Under the pieces are notes generated by a model. It ran no database searches. It saw only the letters and a program-made list of their open reading frames with translations, and had not been told where the DNA came from. Shown here piece after piece: positions 9,650 to 18,044 of a stretch of 64,000 nt of DNA (positions are counted from its first letter, which is position 1; every line of letters starts with the position of its first letter). Both the position numbers and the translations under genes were made by a program. The stretch comes from Pedobacter nutrimenti (GTDB taxonomy: Bacteria > Bacteroidota > Bacteroidia > Sphingobacteriales > Sphingobacteriaceae), in contig NZ_QKLU01000001.1 of the NCBI RefSeq assembly GCF_003208655.1, positions 248,001-312,000 of the forward strand. The letters are read 5' to 3'.

Positions 9650-9775
9650 CTAATGATAGTAATAACCATGGTAGTAACGATGGTAATGCCTGTAACCGCC
9701 CCGGCCTTCTACAATACAGGAACTAAAGCTTACAGCTACTGCAAGCAAAAGCAAAACATATTTAACTGTTTTCAT
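9650..9775 (-). CDS. Small Tyr/His-rich lipoprotein
   Basis: A 41-codon frame reads MKTVKYVLLLLAVAVSFSSC and then a tail of 21 residues rich in Gly, Tyr and His. The start is a basic and hydrophobic signal peptide with Cys20 at a lipobox-like site (FSSC). After cleavage only about 22 residues would remain, with five His and seven Tyr, which suggests metal or surface binding. The frame is complete, an A-rich stretch precedes its ATG, and it ends next to the shared terminator hairpin, so it looks like a genuine gene. No function can be assigned. Confidence 0.6.
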   Translation of the reverse strand: MKTVKYVLLLLAVAVSFSSCIVEGRGGYRHYHRYYHGYYYH

Positions 9776-9879
9776 GATAAAGTTTTTTTGTGTGTACAGG
9801 TAAGACCTTTTCTGCTTTAAAAGGTTTAGTACCGGGTTAAAATATGTACTTTAGATCGTCATCTCTTATTTTGTTTTGT

Positions 9880-10647
9880 ATGCCTTCTTTTGATTTTGCA
9901 AGAGCCCCTCATTTTGATAACCTGGAGCTTTTTTCGTCAGAAAATGAAAATGATTATTTCCCATTCCATTTTCATGACTTTTATTGTGTTTCATTGATCA
10001 CCAGCGGAACAGAGATCTTAAAAAATACAGAACAGGAGTTTATAGCTCCATCCGGTACCATTAGCATTACCCAACTGAACGAAGTACACCGGAATTTTTC
10101 GTTAATAGACAGTGGATACAGCTATAAAACATTATACCTGAATCCGGAGCTTCTTCGGTATTTCAACAAAGACAAGCCTGTGCAGGCCCTGGAAAGGGTT
10201 ATATATGATCCTGAGCTTTTTCAGAACCTTTCCCGTTTGTTCGATGTGGAAAATCAAAATACGACCTTATGGGAAGATGGTTTTAAGGCATTAGTCAAAT
10301 ATAGTGTCAGACCTGACCAGAAAAATTTATGGACAAAATCTTTTTCACTTATTGATGAGATTATTGAAAATTACCCCAATAAACAGGTTGATACCGAGTG
10401 GCTCAGCAAAAAGTTTTGTATGAGTAAATTTCATTTTATCCGTGAATTTAAAAAAGCAAAAGGCGTAACCCCCCAGACTTATGTGATGCTTTACCGTCTG
10501 GGCAAAGCAAAAAAAATGCTTTTGGAAAATATTCCTTTGAATGATATCGCTTATCTGAATGGCTTTTTTGATCCAAGCCATTTTACCAATAGCTTTAAGA
10601 AGTATTTTGGAGTTAATCCAAGTAGCTACAGGGGGCCGCTACTTTAA
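9880..10647 (+). CDS. AraC-family transcriptional regulator
   Basis: The start at MPSFDFARAPHFD gives 255 residues. An ATG at 9844 would add 12 hydrophobic residues that look unlike a regulator N-terminus. Residues 1-150 form a cupin-type sensing domain (HFHDFYCVSLITSG, IAPSGTISI). The last 100 residues hold two helix-turn-helix units (LSKKFCMSKFHFIREFKKA and FDPSHFTNSFKKYFGVNPSSYR). The 3' end overlaps the converging acyltransferase gene by 4 bp. Ligand and targets are unknown, and no adjacent co-directional gene suggests itself. Confidence 0.88.
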   Translation: MPSFDFARAPHFDNLELFSSENENDYFPFHFHDFYCVSLITSGTEILKNTEQEFIAPSGTISITQLNEVHRNFSLIDSGYSYKTLYLNPELLRYFNKDKPVQALERVIYDPELFQNLSRLFDVENQNTTLWEDGFKALVKYSVRPDQKNLWTKSFSLIDEIIENYPNKQVDTEWLSKKFCMSKFHFIREFKKAKGVTPQTYVMLYRLGKAKKMLLENIPLNDIAYLNGFFDPSHFTNSFKKYFGVNPSSYRGPLL

Positions 10648-11789
10648 TTTTTCAGATATCTGTAAATAAATTTCTTTCCAAAAGACACCCCACCATTTTC
10701 AATTTTAGAATAACATATTGACGATACGCCTATTATTAATGCTGTACATGGCACCATTAAGAGCCAAAATGTAAGTTCATTTTGTTTTACGAGTTCATAT
10801 AACACTGAAATTTTAAAGAAAAGATAAATTATAACCAAATGTAATAAGTATAAACTATAACTAATGTTACCTAATCTAAGGATCCCTTTAAGAGATAATA
10901 ATCCAAATAATGTTGCACCATTTGCCACTAGAAAAAAGAAAATCGATAATAACATTATTTGTAGAATGCCTATAGCATCGTTAAAAAAAATGAAAACTGA
11001 AAATAAGCAGACTAAGGCAATAGAAGAATTAATAACCTGATTATTATAATTGTAGAATTGTTTTTTTATTAATGTGACGCATAACATTCCGCTAAAAAAC
11101 AAAGGCAGTGCAGCATGGATAGGGGGAGTGATTTGTATAAATAAAAGACCGGAAACCAAGCCTGTTATGCAAAATAGTAATGCTGTTTTCTTTCTGATAA
11201 AGAAAGATGTCAATGGCAATGAAAAATAAAATAGCCATTCAAACCTAAGTGTCCAGGCGACACCTAGGATTTTCATTGTGGGAAATTGGTTAATATCCAG
11301 GCAACATTCAAAATAACCAATAGCAAGCCATTTGAGGAGGGAATTTTTAAGTTCGGATGGTGGACCAAGTATCTTAAAATGACTTTCAAAAGCGATAATA
11401 ATCAAAGCAATAAGAAAGACAGTATAATAAACCGGTGCAATTCTGAAAATTCGGTTTACATATAAAATTTTCCAGTTCATAGTTCCGTTAGACTCAAGAA
11501 GTTTTCCCCAGAATAGGAAAGCGGTTAACATAAAGAATAAGGCAACCCCAATAGAGCCTAATAAACCATTGAAAACATATTCTGTAGCCCAGAATTTAGT
11601 TTTAATTAAATGAAAGTTTGCATCAAAATGATTAACGACTACACTAAAAGCTAATAGTCCTCTTAATCCATCTAAGGTTTTTACTTTTTTTTTTTCGGAA
11701 GTTAATGATTCGTCTAGTTTGTTGAAAATTGGCAAAGATATAAAGACAATAGTGAAGATAATTAAAATAAAGAATGTTAAAGCTGGCAT
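10644..11789 (-). CDS. Membrane acyltransferase (acyltransferase family 3, OafA/YrhL-like)
   Basis: The 381-residue protein has about ten hydrophobic segments and the family signature LDGLRGLLAFSVVVNH at residues 40-55, with the conserved Arg and His thought to bind the acyl donor. RIAPVYYTVF (near 126) and WTLRFEWLFYFSLP (near 180) are also typical. Members move acetyl or other acyl groups onto O-antigen, exopolysaccharide, peptidoglycan or antibiotics. The gene is markedly AT-rich compared with its neighbours, and so is the 319-bp spacer upstream, which points to possible horizontal acquisition of a surface-modifying gene. Confidence 0.88.
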   Translation of the reverse strand: MPALTFFILIIFTIVFISLPIFNKLDESLTSEKKKVKTLDGLRGLLAFSVVVNHFDANFHLIKTKFWATEYVFNGLLGSIGVALFFMLTAFLFWGKLLESNGTMNWKILYVNRIFRIAPVYYTVFLIALIIIAFESHFKILGPPSELKNSLLKWLAIGYFECCLDINQFPTMKILGVAWTLRFEWLFYFSLPLTSFFIRKKTALLFCITGLVSGLLFIQITPPIHAALPLFFSGMLCVTLIKKQFYNYNNQVINSSIALVCLFSVFIFFNDAIGILQIMLLSIFFFLVANGATLFGLLSLKGILRLGNISYSLYLLHLVIIYLFFKISVLYELVKQNELTFWLLMVPCTALIIGVSSICYSKIENGGVSFGKKFIYRYLKN

Positions 11790-12108
11790 TTACTAAAAAT
11801 TATATGATTTTTTTATTAGAGTGATTTTAATTATTTATTTATTTGTATATTTTTTCTTAAACGATTTTTTTTATGTTTTTTGTATTCTTAAAGGGAAATA
11901 TATTTTTTAATTGTGTTTTAAGTTTCTTTTATTGTAATTGTTGCTGGTGATTTGTGAAGTTTATTTTAATGGATGACCATGCTATATTGATTGTGGGGCC
12001 TGTTTTTTACATCAGGTTCCCCCAATTGTTCATATTTACCCACGATTAGTCTATCTTTTCCTGCGGTTAAGCAAGTAAATTGTATGCCTTTAAGGTCCTG
12101 ATATTTAT
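11790..12108. other. AT-rich intergenic spacer (319 bp)
   Basis: No reading frame of use is visible. The left half is strongly AT-rich with T runs and should hold the promoter of the acyltransferase gene, which reads left. The right half turns to ordinary composition and must hold the promoter of the AraC gene at 12109. I see no convincing hairpin or -7 box to place either precisely. Confidence 0.4.
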
Positions 12109-12963
12109 ATGAAGCAAAAACCAGAGATTCCAATACATCACCTGCAGGAGCGTGCAGTGAAAAATTACGAGATAACTACCCTGGAAGGGTTTAAAAGGCT
12201 TGCGCACTGGAACCAGGCACACCGCGATGACAATTACCTGTTTATCTTTCAGTACGGCGGATCAACTAAAATGATGGTCGATTTTCAGGAAATCGTATTG
12301 TCCGGATGCGTGGTTTATTGCATTCTTCCGGGGCAGGTACATTATGGAATTTTTTCACATCAGGCTTCAGCCTGGGTGCTGGCTGCGGATGCTGCCTGGA
12401 TTAAGGAAAAATACCGCACCGTGTTTACAGAATTTGCGATTAAAAATAAACCGGTTTCTTTGAATTCTTCCCGATGTAAATTGCTTAGGGAAAGTTTTAC
12501 GCTACTCAGCCATATGGACCAGCAAATTTCCAAAAATCCAAATGATCAGACGCTGAATGCGATGCTTGAGGTTTGCATCTGCCTATTTGTAGCAGCCTGC
12601 AGAGGTGATCTTGATGCCACTGTCTCTGTTGTGCTGCGACCGCAACTGATCACCAGGCAATTCAGGGGCTTGCTGCTGCTGAGTTTTCGGGAAATGAAAA
12701 GCCCCAGGGAATATGCCGCCGCACTTCACATCTCGGCATCCTATCTTAATGAGGTGGTTAAAGATACAACAGGTTATCCGGTGAGCTACTGGATACAACA
12801 GGAAATCGTTCTTGAAGCTAAACGTATGCTCTTTTATACGGACCATACCGTGAAAGAAATTGCGTATCGGCTTGGCTATTTGGAAACGCCCTACTTTATC
12901 CGGCTTTTTACTAAAACCACAGGTATTTCCCCGCTGCGCTTTCGAAATAACTCCCGCAAATAG
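12109..12963 (+). CDS. AraC-family transcriptional regulator
   Basis: The 284-residue protein has an N-terminal cupin-like sensing part (residues 40-120, with IFQYGGSTKMMVDF and CILPGQVHYGIFS). Its C-terminal AraC domain contains YAAALHISASYLNEVVKDTTG and IAYRLGYLETPYFIRLFTK. It is followed after 140 bp by a siderophore-interacting flavoprotein gene and then an amidohydrolase on the same strand. It may control these, but the spacer is long enough for a separate promoter. Confidence 0.9.
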   Translation: MKQKPEIPIHHLQERAVKNYEITTLEGFKRLAHWNQAHRDDNYLFIFQYGGSTKMMVDFQEIVLSGCVVYCILPGQVHYGIFSHQASAWVLAADAAWIKEKYRTVFTEFAIKNKPVSLNSSRCKLLRESFTLLSHMDQQISKNPNDQTLNAMLEVCICLFVAACRGDLDATVSVVLRPQLITRQFRGLLLLSFREMKSPREYAAALHISASYLNEVVKDTTGYPVSYWIQQEIVLEAKRMLFYTDHTVKEIAYRLGYLETPYFIRLFTKTTGISPLRFRNNSRK

Positions 12964-13103
12964 TCCATACATTTCCAGCAATCCGGTATTGATCCGCTGC
13001 ATCAGGCTGTCGTTCTTTGTTTTATTCAAAACAAGACAGAAATGCTTATGAACTGGTTTTGGCCAAACCGAGTTGCAAGAAGTGGAATATTAATCAATAA
13101 ATT

Positions 13104-13832
13104 ATGCCAAACGTACCTAAGTGGATTGCCGATCAGATGGAGAATTTATTATCCTCCAAATATTTTGAAATTGAGGTGATGGAGACGATCAAATACAATC
13201 CGGAAATCAAAAAAATAAAATTCCATGCAGATTTGGACCTTATAGCGTATTATCCAGGTTCTTCGATGGTCTTTAGGGCCAGTGAGCGCGAACTGCGCCA
13301 TTATACACCCTCAGACTTTGACCCCGGGCAGGGAATGTTTGAAATACTGTTTCATATTCATGGTCATGGTCCTGGGAGTAAACTCGCAGATCGTTTGGAG
13401 GCTGGGGACCGCTTAAAAGTATCTGTTCCCGCTGGCAAAAATCTGTATCAGAAAGACAAAACTTTTCATTTCTTTTTTGGCGATGAAACCAGTCTTAGTT
13501 TTTATGTGGCACTGCTCAGGGAAATCAAGAACAACAACCAGTGGGCGGAGGGAATTTTTGAACTGAACGGGATGAATATGGATACCGTAGGAGATATGGA
13601 CTACGATATAAAAACCGTGATTAAAACACCCAATGACCCTGCAAGGGCCGCCATCGTTTTACTGGAAGCCTGGATCGCTGCCAAGCCTGAGCTGTTTAAA
13701 CATGCTGTATTTTATCTGACGGGGAATGTTGCTTCGGTACAAAAATTCAGGACCGTACTCAAAAAGCATGGTGTCAGCTCTAAAAATATAAAATTACAGG
13801 GGTATTGGGCAGAAGGGAGTATAGGTTTGTAG
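13104..13832 (+). CDS. Siderophore-interacting protein (FAD/NAD(P)H-dependent ferric reductase family)
   Basis: The 242-residue protein follows the SIP/ViuB plan. An N-terminal FAD-binding barrel contains RHYTPSDFDP near residue 66, the RxYT flavin motif, and HIHGHGPGSKLADRLEAGD near 88-106. A C-terminal pyridine-nucleotide domain contains FHFFFGDETSLSFY near 125. Family members reduce ferric siderophores in the cytoplasm to release iron. No siderophore receptor or biosynthesis gene lies nearby. Its partners here are an AraC regulator and an amidohydrolase, so a role as a more general flavin reductase is possible. Confidence 0.85.
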   Translation: MPNVPKWIADQMENLLSSKYFEIEVMETIKYNPEIKKIKFHADLDLIAYYPGSSMVFRASERELRHYTPSDFDPGQGMFEILFHIHGHGPGSKLADRLEAGDRLKVSVPAGKNLYQKDKTFHFFFGDETSLSFYVALLREIKNNNQWAEGIFELNGMNMDTVGDMDYDIKTVIKTPNDPARAAIVLLEAWIAAKPELFKHAVFYLTGNVASVQKFRTVLKKHGVSSKNIKLQGYWAEGSIGL

Positions 13833-13899
13833 TTTTATGGTGATGTATTTATAGCTATATTTATCGTCAGGGCAGGGACCTTTTAACCTTAAATTCAAT

Positions 13900-14886
13900 A
13901 TGCGGATCGTTACACTTGAAGAACATATTTCTTTCCCGGAAATGGCTAATCAAATACCCATAGAAGCGCTTGGCGGTTTTGGACAATCTGAGGCCATGAA
14001 GCGGATGGCTCCAAAGCTTGCCGATGTTAAACAGGAACGTTTAAAATCAATGGATGCCAATGGCATTTCGATGCAGGTACTTTCTGTAGACAGTTCAGGT
14101 GCTAATTTGTTGACTGCCGAGCAGGGCCCGGCCTTTGCCAGGCAATACAACGATCTGATTGCCGAGCGGATTTCGGGTCTGGAAAACAGGTTTACTGCTT
14201 TCGCCCATTTGCCAATGACCGCGCCACTGGCCGCTGCTGACGAATTGGAACGAGCAGTAAAAACATACAATTTCCGGGGCGCGATGATCCGTGGCTTGAC
14301 GCAGGATCAGTTTTTGGATCAGGCCAGGTTTGCACCAATATTTGAACGCGCAGAAAAATTGGATGTCCCGATTTACCTTCATCCAGGCTTGCCACCCAAA
14401 GGAGTTGCTGATATTTATTACAGCGGGCTGCCCAATTATTCAGGTATGGCAGAGGCATTGGGTTGTTACGGCTGGGGCTGGCACTCGGAAACAGCATTAC
14501 ATGTTTTAAGACTCCTTTTTGCAGGTATTTTTGATCAGTATCCAAAATTAAAGCTTATTATCGGGCACATGGGCGAAATGTTGCCCATGATGATGGTAAG
14601 GTCCGAACGGGCATTCAAGCCAGGAAATGGCGGGGCCAACCAGCGGACATTGACCGAAACCTTCCATGAGCAGGTGTACATCACCACCAGTGGCTTTTTT
14701 ACCCAGCCACCATTAAGAATCGCTTTAGATACATTTGGTATTGACAACATCATGTTTTCAGTAGACTATCCTTTCAGTACAAATGAAATGGGTATTGAAT
14801 TTCTAAATGGGATTGAGCTTCCACAGGAGCAGCTGGCTAAAATTGCACATGGCAATGCAGACCGGCTGCTGAAGTTGGCAGTGTAG
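13900..14886 (+). CDS. Amidohydrolase family 2 protein (aromatic-acid decarboxylase-like)
   Basis: The 328-residue TIM-barrel protein resembles gamma-resorcylate, 2,3-dihydroxybenzoate and ACMS decarboxylases. Expected metal ligands are visible: Glu7 and His9 in LEEH, His161 in IYLHPG and Asp289 in FSVDYP. His223 in IIGHMGE is the usual active-site base. Length is normal. The upstream gene encodes a siderophore-interacting flavoprotein 67 bp away, which would fit a catechol or dihydroxybenzoate theme, but this link is inference. The exact substrate is unknown. Confidence 0.83.
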   Translation: MRIVTLEEHISFPEMANQIPIEALGGFGQSEAMKRMAPKLADVKQERLKSMDANGISMQVLSVDSSGANLLTAEQGPAFARQYNDLIAERISGLENRFTAFAHLPMTAPLAAADELERAVKTYNFRGAMIRGLTQDQFLDQARFAPIFERAEKLDVPIYLHPGLPPKGVADIYYSGLPNYSGMAEALGCYGWGWHSETALHVLRLLFAGIFDQYPKLKLIIGHMGEMLPMMMVRSERAFKPGNGGANQRTLTETFHEQVYITTSGFFTQPPLRIALDTFGIDNIMFSVDYPFSTNEMGIEFLNGIELPQEQLAKIAHGNADRLLKLAV

Positions 14887-14983
14887 GATACTTTGAATAT
14901 AGATTTTATAGAATCACTGCACAGAATCCTAAAATGCTTCTGATCTTTATGTCATTAACAATCAAACTAAACCGGGCAGTTTT

Positions 14984-15856
14984 ATGAAAAATCTATTAAT
15001 ACCAGGAAATCTTATTAAATTACTCCTAATCGCAATTATTATGGCTACATCGTCTATATCCAATGCACAAAAAATAAAACCTGGCAGCAGTGGTTACGCA
15101 GCAGCCAATGGCACCAAAGTTTATTACGAAGTATATGGTGAAGGTCAGCCCATTGTTTTACTACATGGTGCTTACTATACGATTGAGATGAATTGGGGCC
15201 AATTGATACCTGAACTGGCAAAAACCAGAAAAGTAATTGCTGTTGAATTGCAAGGACATGGACATACACCCTTTTCGGATAGAAAATTATCAAGGGCAAC
15301 TTTAGCCAGCGATGTAGAGAAAGTAATGGATTATCTGAAAATTGACAGCGCAGATGTAGCAGGATATAGTTTTGGCGGCCAGGTGGCCTACCAGTTTGCA
15401 ATACAAAGCCCTAAGCGGTTGAAAAAACTGGTCATTATTTCTTCAGTTTATAAAAGTGATGGTTGGGTGAGCGGAGTAAACGATGTGTTTAAAATGATGA
15501 AGCCTGAATTTTTAGCTAATTCACCGCTGCAAGTTGCCTATGATGCTGTCGCTCCGGATAAAACAAAATGGAACAAGTTCCTGGAACAGATGATGACTTT
15601 AGCCCGAGAGCCATTTGATTTGGGGGACGACAATGTTGCAAAAATCACTGCACCTGTATTGATCATATCAGGCGACAATGATGGCATGGATAAAATTGAA
15701 CTGGCAAAAACATATAAATTGTTGGGAGGGGGTGTTTCTGCTGATTTGCAAGCTATGCCAAAATCACATCTGGCCATTATTCCCAATCAAAGCCATGTTA
15801 GCTTAATGCGGCAAACAAAAGAAATATTCGGTTATATGGATCGTTTTTTACAATAA
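14984..15856 (+). CDS. Exported alpha/beta hydrolase
   Basis: The 290-residue protein has an N-terminal signal peptide (hydrophobic residues 10-27, ending SISNAQK). The hydrolase core then shows LLHGAYY (oxyanion region), GYSFGG with nucleophile Ser129, SGDNDG as acid region near residue 229, and a catalytic His271 in NQSHVSLM. It should act in the periplasm. Ester, lactone or similar substrates are possible and none can be named. It lies 97 bp after the amidohydrolase on the same strand and may belong to the same functional group. Confidence 0.88.
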   Translation: MKNLLIPGNLIKLLLIAIIMATSSISNAQKIKPGSSGYAAANGTKVYYEVYGEGQPIVLLHGAYYTIEMNWGQLIPELAKTRKVIAVELQGHGHTPFSDRKLSRATLASDVEKVMDYLKIDSADVAGYSFGGQVAYQFAIQSPKRLKKLVIISSVYKSDGWVSGVNDVFKMMKPEFLANSPLQVAYDAVAPDKTKWNKFLEQMMTLAREPFDLGDDNVAKITAPVLIISGDNDGMDKIELAKTYKLLGGGVSADLQAMPKSHLAIIPNQSHVSLMRQTKEIFGYMDRFLQ

Positions 15857-15930
15857 GGGCAGCTGGAAGGGCTAAAATAAATCATTTTTAAACGCTGCAA
15901 ACATTTGCTGGATTTAAGCAACTGTTAGAG

Positions 15931-16560
15931 CTATGAATATTGTAAGGTAAGCAATCCAGTATTGTTTGATGGATTGTAGAAAACATACAGCACGCCCCCC
16001 ATAAATATATTCTTATGATGAGGAATCACTTTCCCAAAATACAGTCCAGAAATTTGCAGAACGAATTCATAACCTGTATAATTAAATCTGTCTTGAAGCC
16101 AATTGGGCCGGCCACCGATTTTATCATCTATATCTTCAGAAAATTCATCTTCATCTGTTTCAACATTCAGATTTAATTCTAACTTTTTAATACTGGAAAT
16201 GGGGGATTCGAATTCCTGTCTTGGTTCTGTTGGGAAATGAGCAACAACATATCCATTTTCCCTACCTCTTGCCATATCGATAGCGCACTCTATATCGTCT
16301 TCTTTGTAAGGACAAAAAATAGATAAAATTTGTCCTTCCGGGACAATGATATTACATTGTGATTTTAGCAAATCAGAGGATAAAGAAGCCAAAAATAGCA
16401 TTTTTCTTCCGTGACGATCAGTTGGCCAGTTTATGGCTGGGGGCAGTAAAGAACTACCCCCAATTCTATCGTGATCACGATCATCAGTGCTTTTTTCGTA
16501 TGTGGTATAACTTGCCATTTGATTGAAGCTTACATTCGCTTTATGGATAGCATTATCCAT
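15931..16560 (-). CDS. DUF1963 (YwqG-like) family protein
   Basis: The family hallmark appears twice: RIGGSSLLPPAINWP followed by KMLFLASLSSD near residues 32-60, and DDKIGGRPNWLQD near 145. This fits the DUF1963 fold, whose biochemical role is not known. The first ATG gives 209 residues, but its opening 14 codons lie across a 20-bp inverted repeat. Initiation at Met15 (16518, MASYTTYEK) would leave the hairpin upstream and is a real alternative. No operon partner is evident, and the downstream hydrolase at 15856 converges on it. Confidence 0.75.
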   Translation of the reverse strand: MDNAIHKANVSFNQMASYTTYEKSTDDRDHDRIGGSSLLPPAINWPTDRHGRKMLFLASLSSDLLKSQCNIIVPEGQILSIFCPYKEDDIECAIDMARGRENGYVVAHFPTEPRQEFESPISSIKKLELNLNVETDEDEFSEDIDDKIGGRPNWLQDRFNYTGYEFVLQISGLYFGKVIPHHKNIFMGGVLYVFYNPSNNTGLLTLQYS

Positions 16561-16573
16561 AAAGCGAATGTAA
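16530..16573. repeat. Perfect 20-bp inverted repeat at the start of the DUF1963 gene
   Basis: The arm at 16530-16549 is exactly complementary to 16554-16573, with only 4 bases between. The longer candidate start codon of the DUF1963 gene (16558-16560) lies in the right arm. No T run follows on the minus strand, so a simple terminator is unlikely. An mRNA-leader hairpin or a protein-binding palindrome is more likely. Confidence 0.85.
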
Positions 16574-16660
16574 ACAATAAATTAAAGAGAAATAATTCTC
16601 TCGCATTTAAATAGGTAAGTTCATCTTTTTGATGCAGATTTTTTGGGAAGGTTTTGGGTA

Positions 16661-16724
16661 GGATTACCTCGCTGTGTTTGCTGATCCCTGAAGAGGGAGG
16701 CTTCGGCTCTTGTTTTTTCTTCTG
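16661..16724 (+). repeat. Dispersed GC-rich repeat, copy 1
   Basis: It begins GGATTACCTCGCTGTG, continues CTGATCCCTGAAGAGGGAGG and ends in CTTCGGCTCTTG plus T-rich sequence. Related copies start at 21827, 25635, 25711, 25817 and 37544, all in the same orientation. It lies in the 180-bp spacer between the DUF1963 and epoxide hydrolase genes. Confidence 0.85.
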
Positions 16725-16740
16725 ATTTTAAAATAACACG

Positions 16741-17880
16741 TTAATGCTCATAGACCAATCCTGAAAAAAAATTTATAATATCTTTTGAAAGTAATTCTGG
16801 CTGTTCCATTGCAGCAAAGTGCCCGCCAGCAGGCATTGTTGTCCAATGTTGGATATTATTAAAACCTCTCTCTATATATGACCGGGGCGGAGTGGGCAAT
16901 TCTTTTGGAAATTTAGCAAAGCCAAGGGGTACTGTTACCTGCTCATTTTTTTTAAATACCAATGGATTCTTACTGTTTTCGTTATAAATACGCATAGAAG
17001 AATGTATGGTTTGGGTGATCCAGTATAAGGTAATATTGGCAAGCAGCTCATCTTTGGTAAAACTATTTTCAATATTTCCGTTATGATCACTCCAACCTTT
17101 GAATTTTTCAACGATCCATGCGCATAGTCCAACAGGAGAATCATTTAGCCCATAAGCAGCTGTCAGTGGTTTGGTAGCTTGTATAGAAGCATAGGCGCCT
17201 TCCCTTGCAGACCACTCCGCTCCAGCTTTCTGAAAAGCTAAAATCTCCTCAGAAAGCCGCTCTCCATCTGCTATATAAGGTTTATAAGAACCAGAGATGT
17301 AGTTAAGGTGCAAACCAATAATAGGAGATGGATATTTTAAAGACAACCATGTGCTGATCCCCGAACCTATATCACCACCTTGTGCTCCATAACGTTGATA
17401 CCCAAGTTCCATCATTAACTGATGCCAAATGTCGGCAACAAATTCGCTGTCGCAACCGGGATGAATAATTTTACCAGAAAAGCCAAATCCTGGAACAGAA
17501 GGGATAACCAAGTCAAAAGAAAAGTAAGGGTCTTCAGTCAACAGGGGTATAAGTTTCACCATTTCCAGAAATGATCCAGGCCATCCATGGGTAATTATCA
17601 ATGGTACTGATCGCTTACCCTTTCCTTTGATGTGCATAAAATGAATCTGATGCCCATCAATATCAGCCATGAAATTGGGATAAGAATTGATTTCAGTTTC
17701 AACTTTTCGCCAATCAAATGTTTTCTGCCAGTACTCAACCAATTCTTTCAAGTAAGAAAGATCAGTACCATAATTCCATTCAGATCCTGTTATCTGATCT
17801 GGCCATCGGGTTAGATCTAACCTTAATTTTAGATCATCCAAAACTTGTTGTGAAACATGGACTGAAAATGGTTTAATCAT
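16741..17880 (-). CDS. Epoxide hydrolase (EHN-type, juvenile-hormone epoxide hydrolase-like)
   Basis: The 379-residue protein starts with the epoxide hydrolase N-terminal domain (PFSVHVSQQVLDDLKLRLDL). The alpha/beta hydrolase core follows: HGWPG at 98-102, nucleophile Asp170 in QGGDIGS in place of the usual Ser, and catalytic His354 in GGHFAAMEQPE. An Asp nucleophile marks hydration of epoxides through a covalent ester. From this ATG the protein is cytosolic. Immediately upstream lies a twin-arginine leader in another frame (see next entry). The gene is last in a minus-strand run with an alpha/beta hydrolase, an MFS exporter and an MBL-fold hydrolase, which suggests catabolism or detoxification of a small organic compound. 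Confidence 0.88.
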   Translation of the reverse strand: MIKPFSVHVSQQVLDDLKLRLDLTRWPDQITGSEWNYGTDLSYLKELVEYWQKTFDWRKVETEINSYPNFMADIDGHQIHFMHIKGKGKRSVPLIITHGWPGSFLEMVKLIPLLTEDPYFSFDLVIPSVPGFGFSGKIIHPGCDSEFVADIWHQLMMELGYQRYGAQGGDIGSGISTWLSLKYPSPIIGLHLNYISGSYKPYIADGERLSEEILAFQKAGAEWSAREGAYASIQATKPLTAAYGLNDSPVGLCAWIVEKFKGWSDHNGNIENSFTKDELLANITLYWITQTIHSSMRIYNENSKNPLVFKKNEQVTVPLGFAKFPKELPTPPRSYIERGFNNIQHWTTMPAGGHFAAMEQPELLSKDIINFFSGLVYEH

Positions 17881-18001
17881 CTTGGCAGGTGTTGAAAGCT
17901 CTATAAATGAATGATTTGTTTTTTGTGATAAAAGGTAGCGAAAAACCGATTAAGGTTAAGCTGCTCTTTCTAATTAATTTCCGTCTGGTTAGATGATTCA
18001 T
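17873..18001 (-). pseudogene. Out-of-frame Tat signal leader of the epoxide hydrolase
   Basis: A 42-codon frame starting MNHLTRRKLIRKSSLTLIGF shows a twin-arginine motif and a hydrophobic core, then ends at a stop that overlaps the epoxide hydrolase ATG. Reading through the T6 run at 17919-17924 (A6 on the coding strand) with one base fewer would join the leader in frame to the hydrolase, giving TKTNHSFIELSTPAKMIKPF across the junction. The leader alone would be useless as a protein. It is therefore a genuine frameshift, a slippage site or a sequencing error. The preceding gene ends at 18045, leaving a normal 43-bp spacer to this start. Confidence 0.7.
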
Positions 18002-18044
18002 TGGCATAAATTCAATCCTATATTGAAATAGTCCTAAGGTCAAT

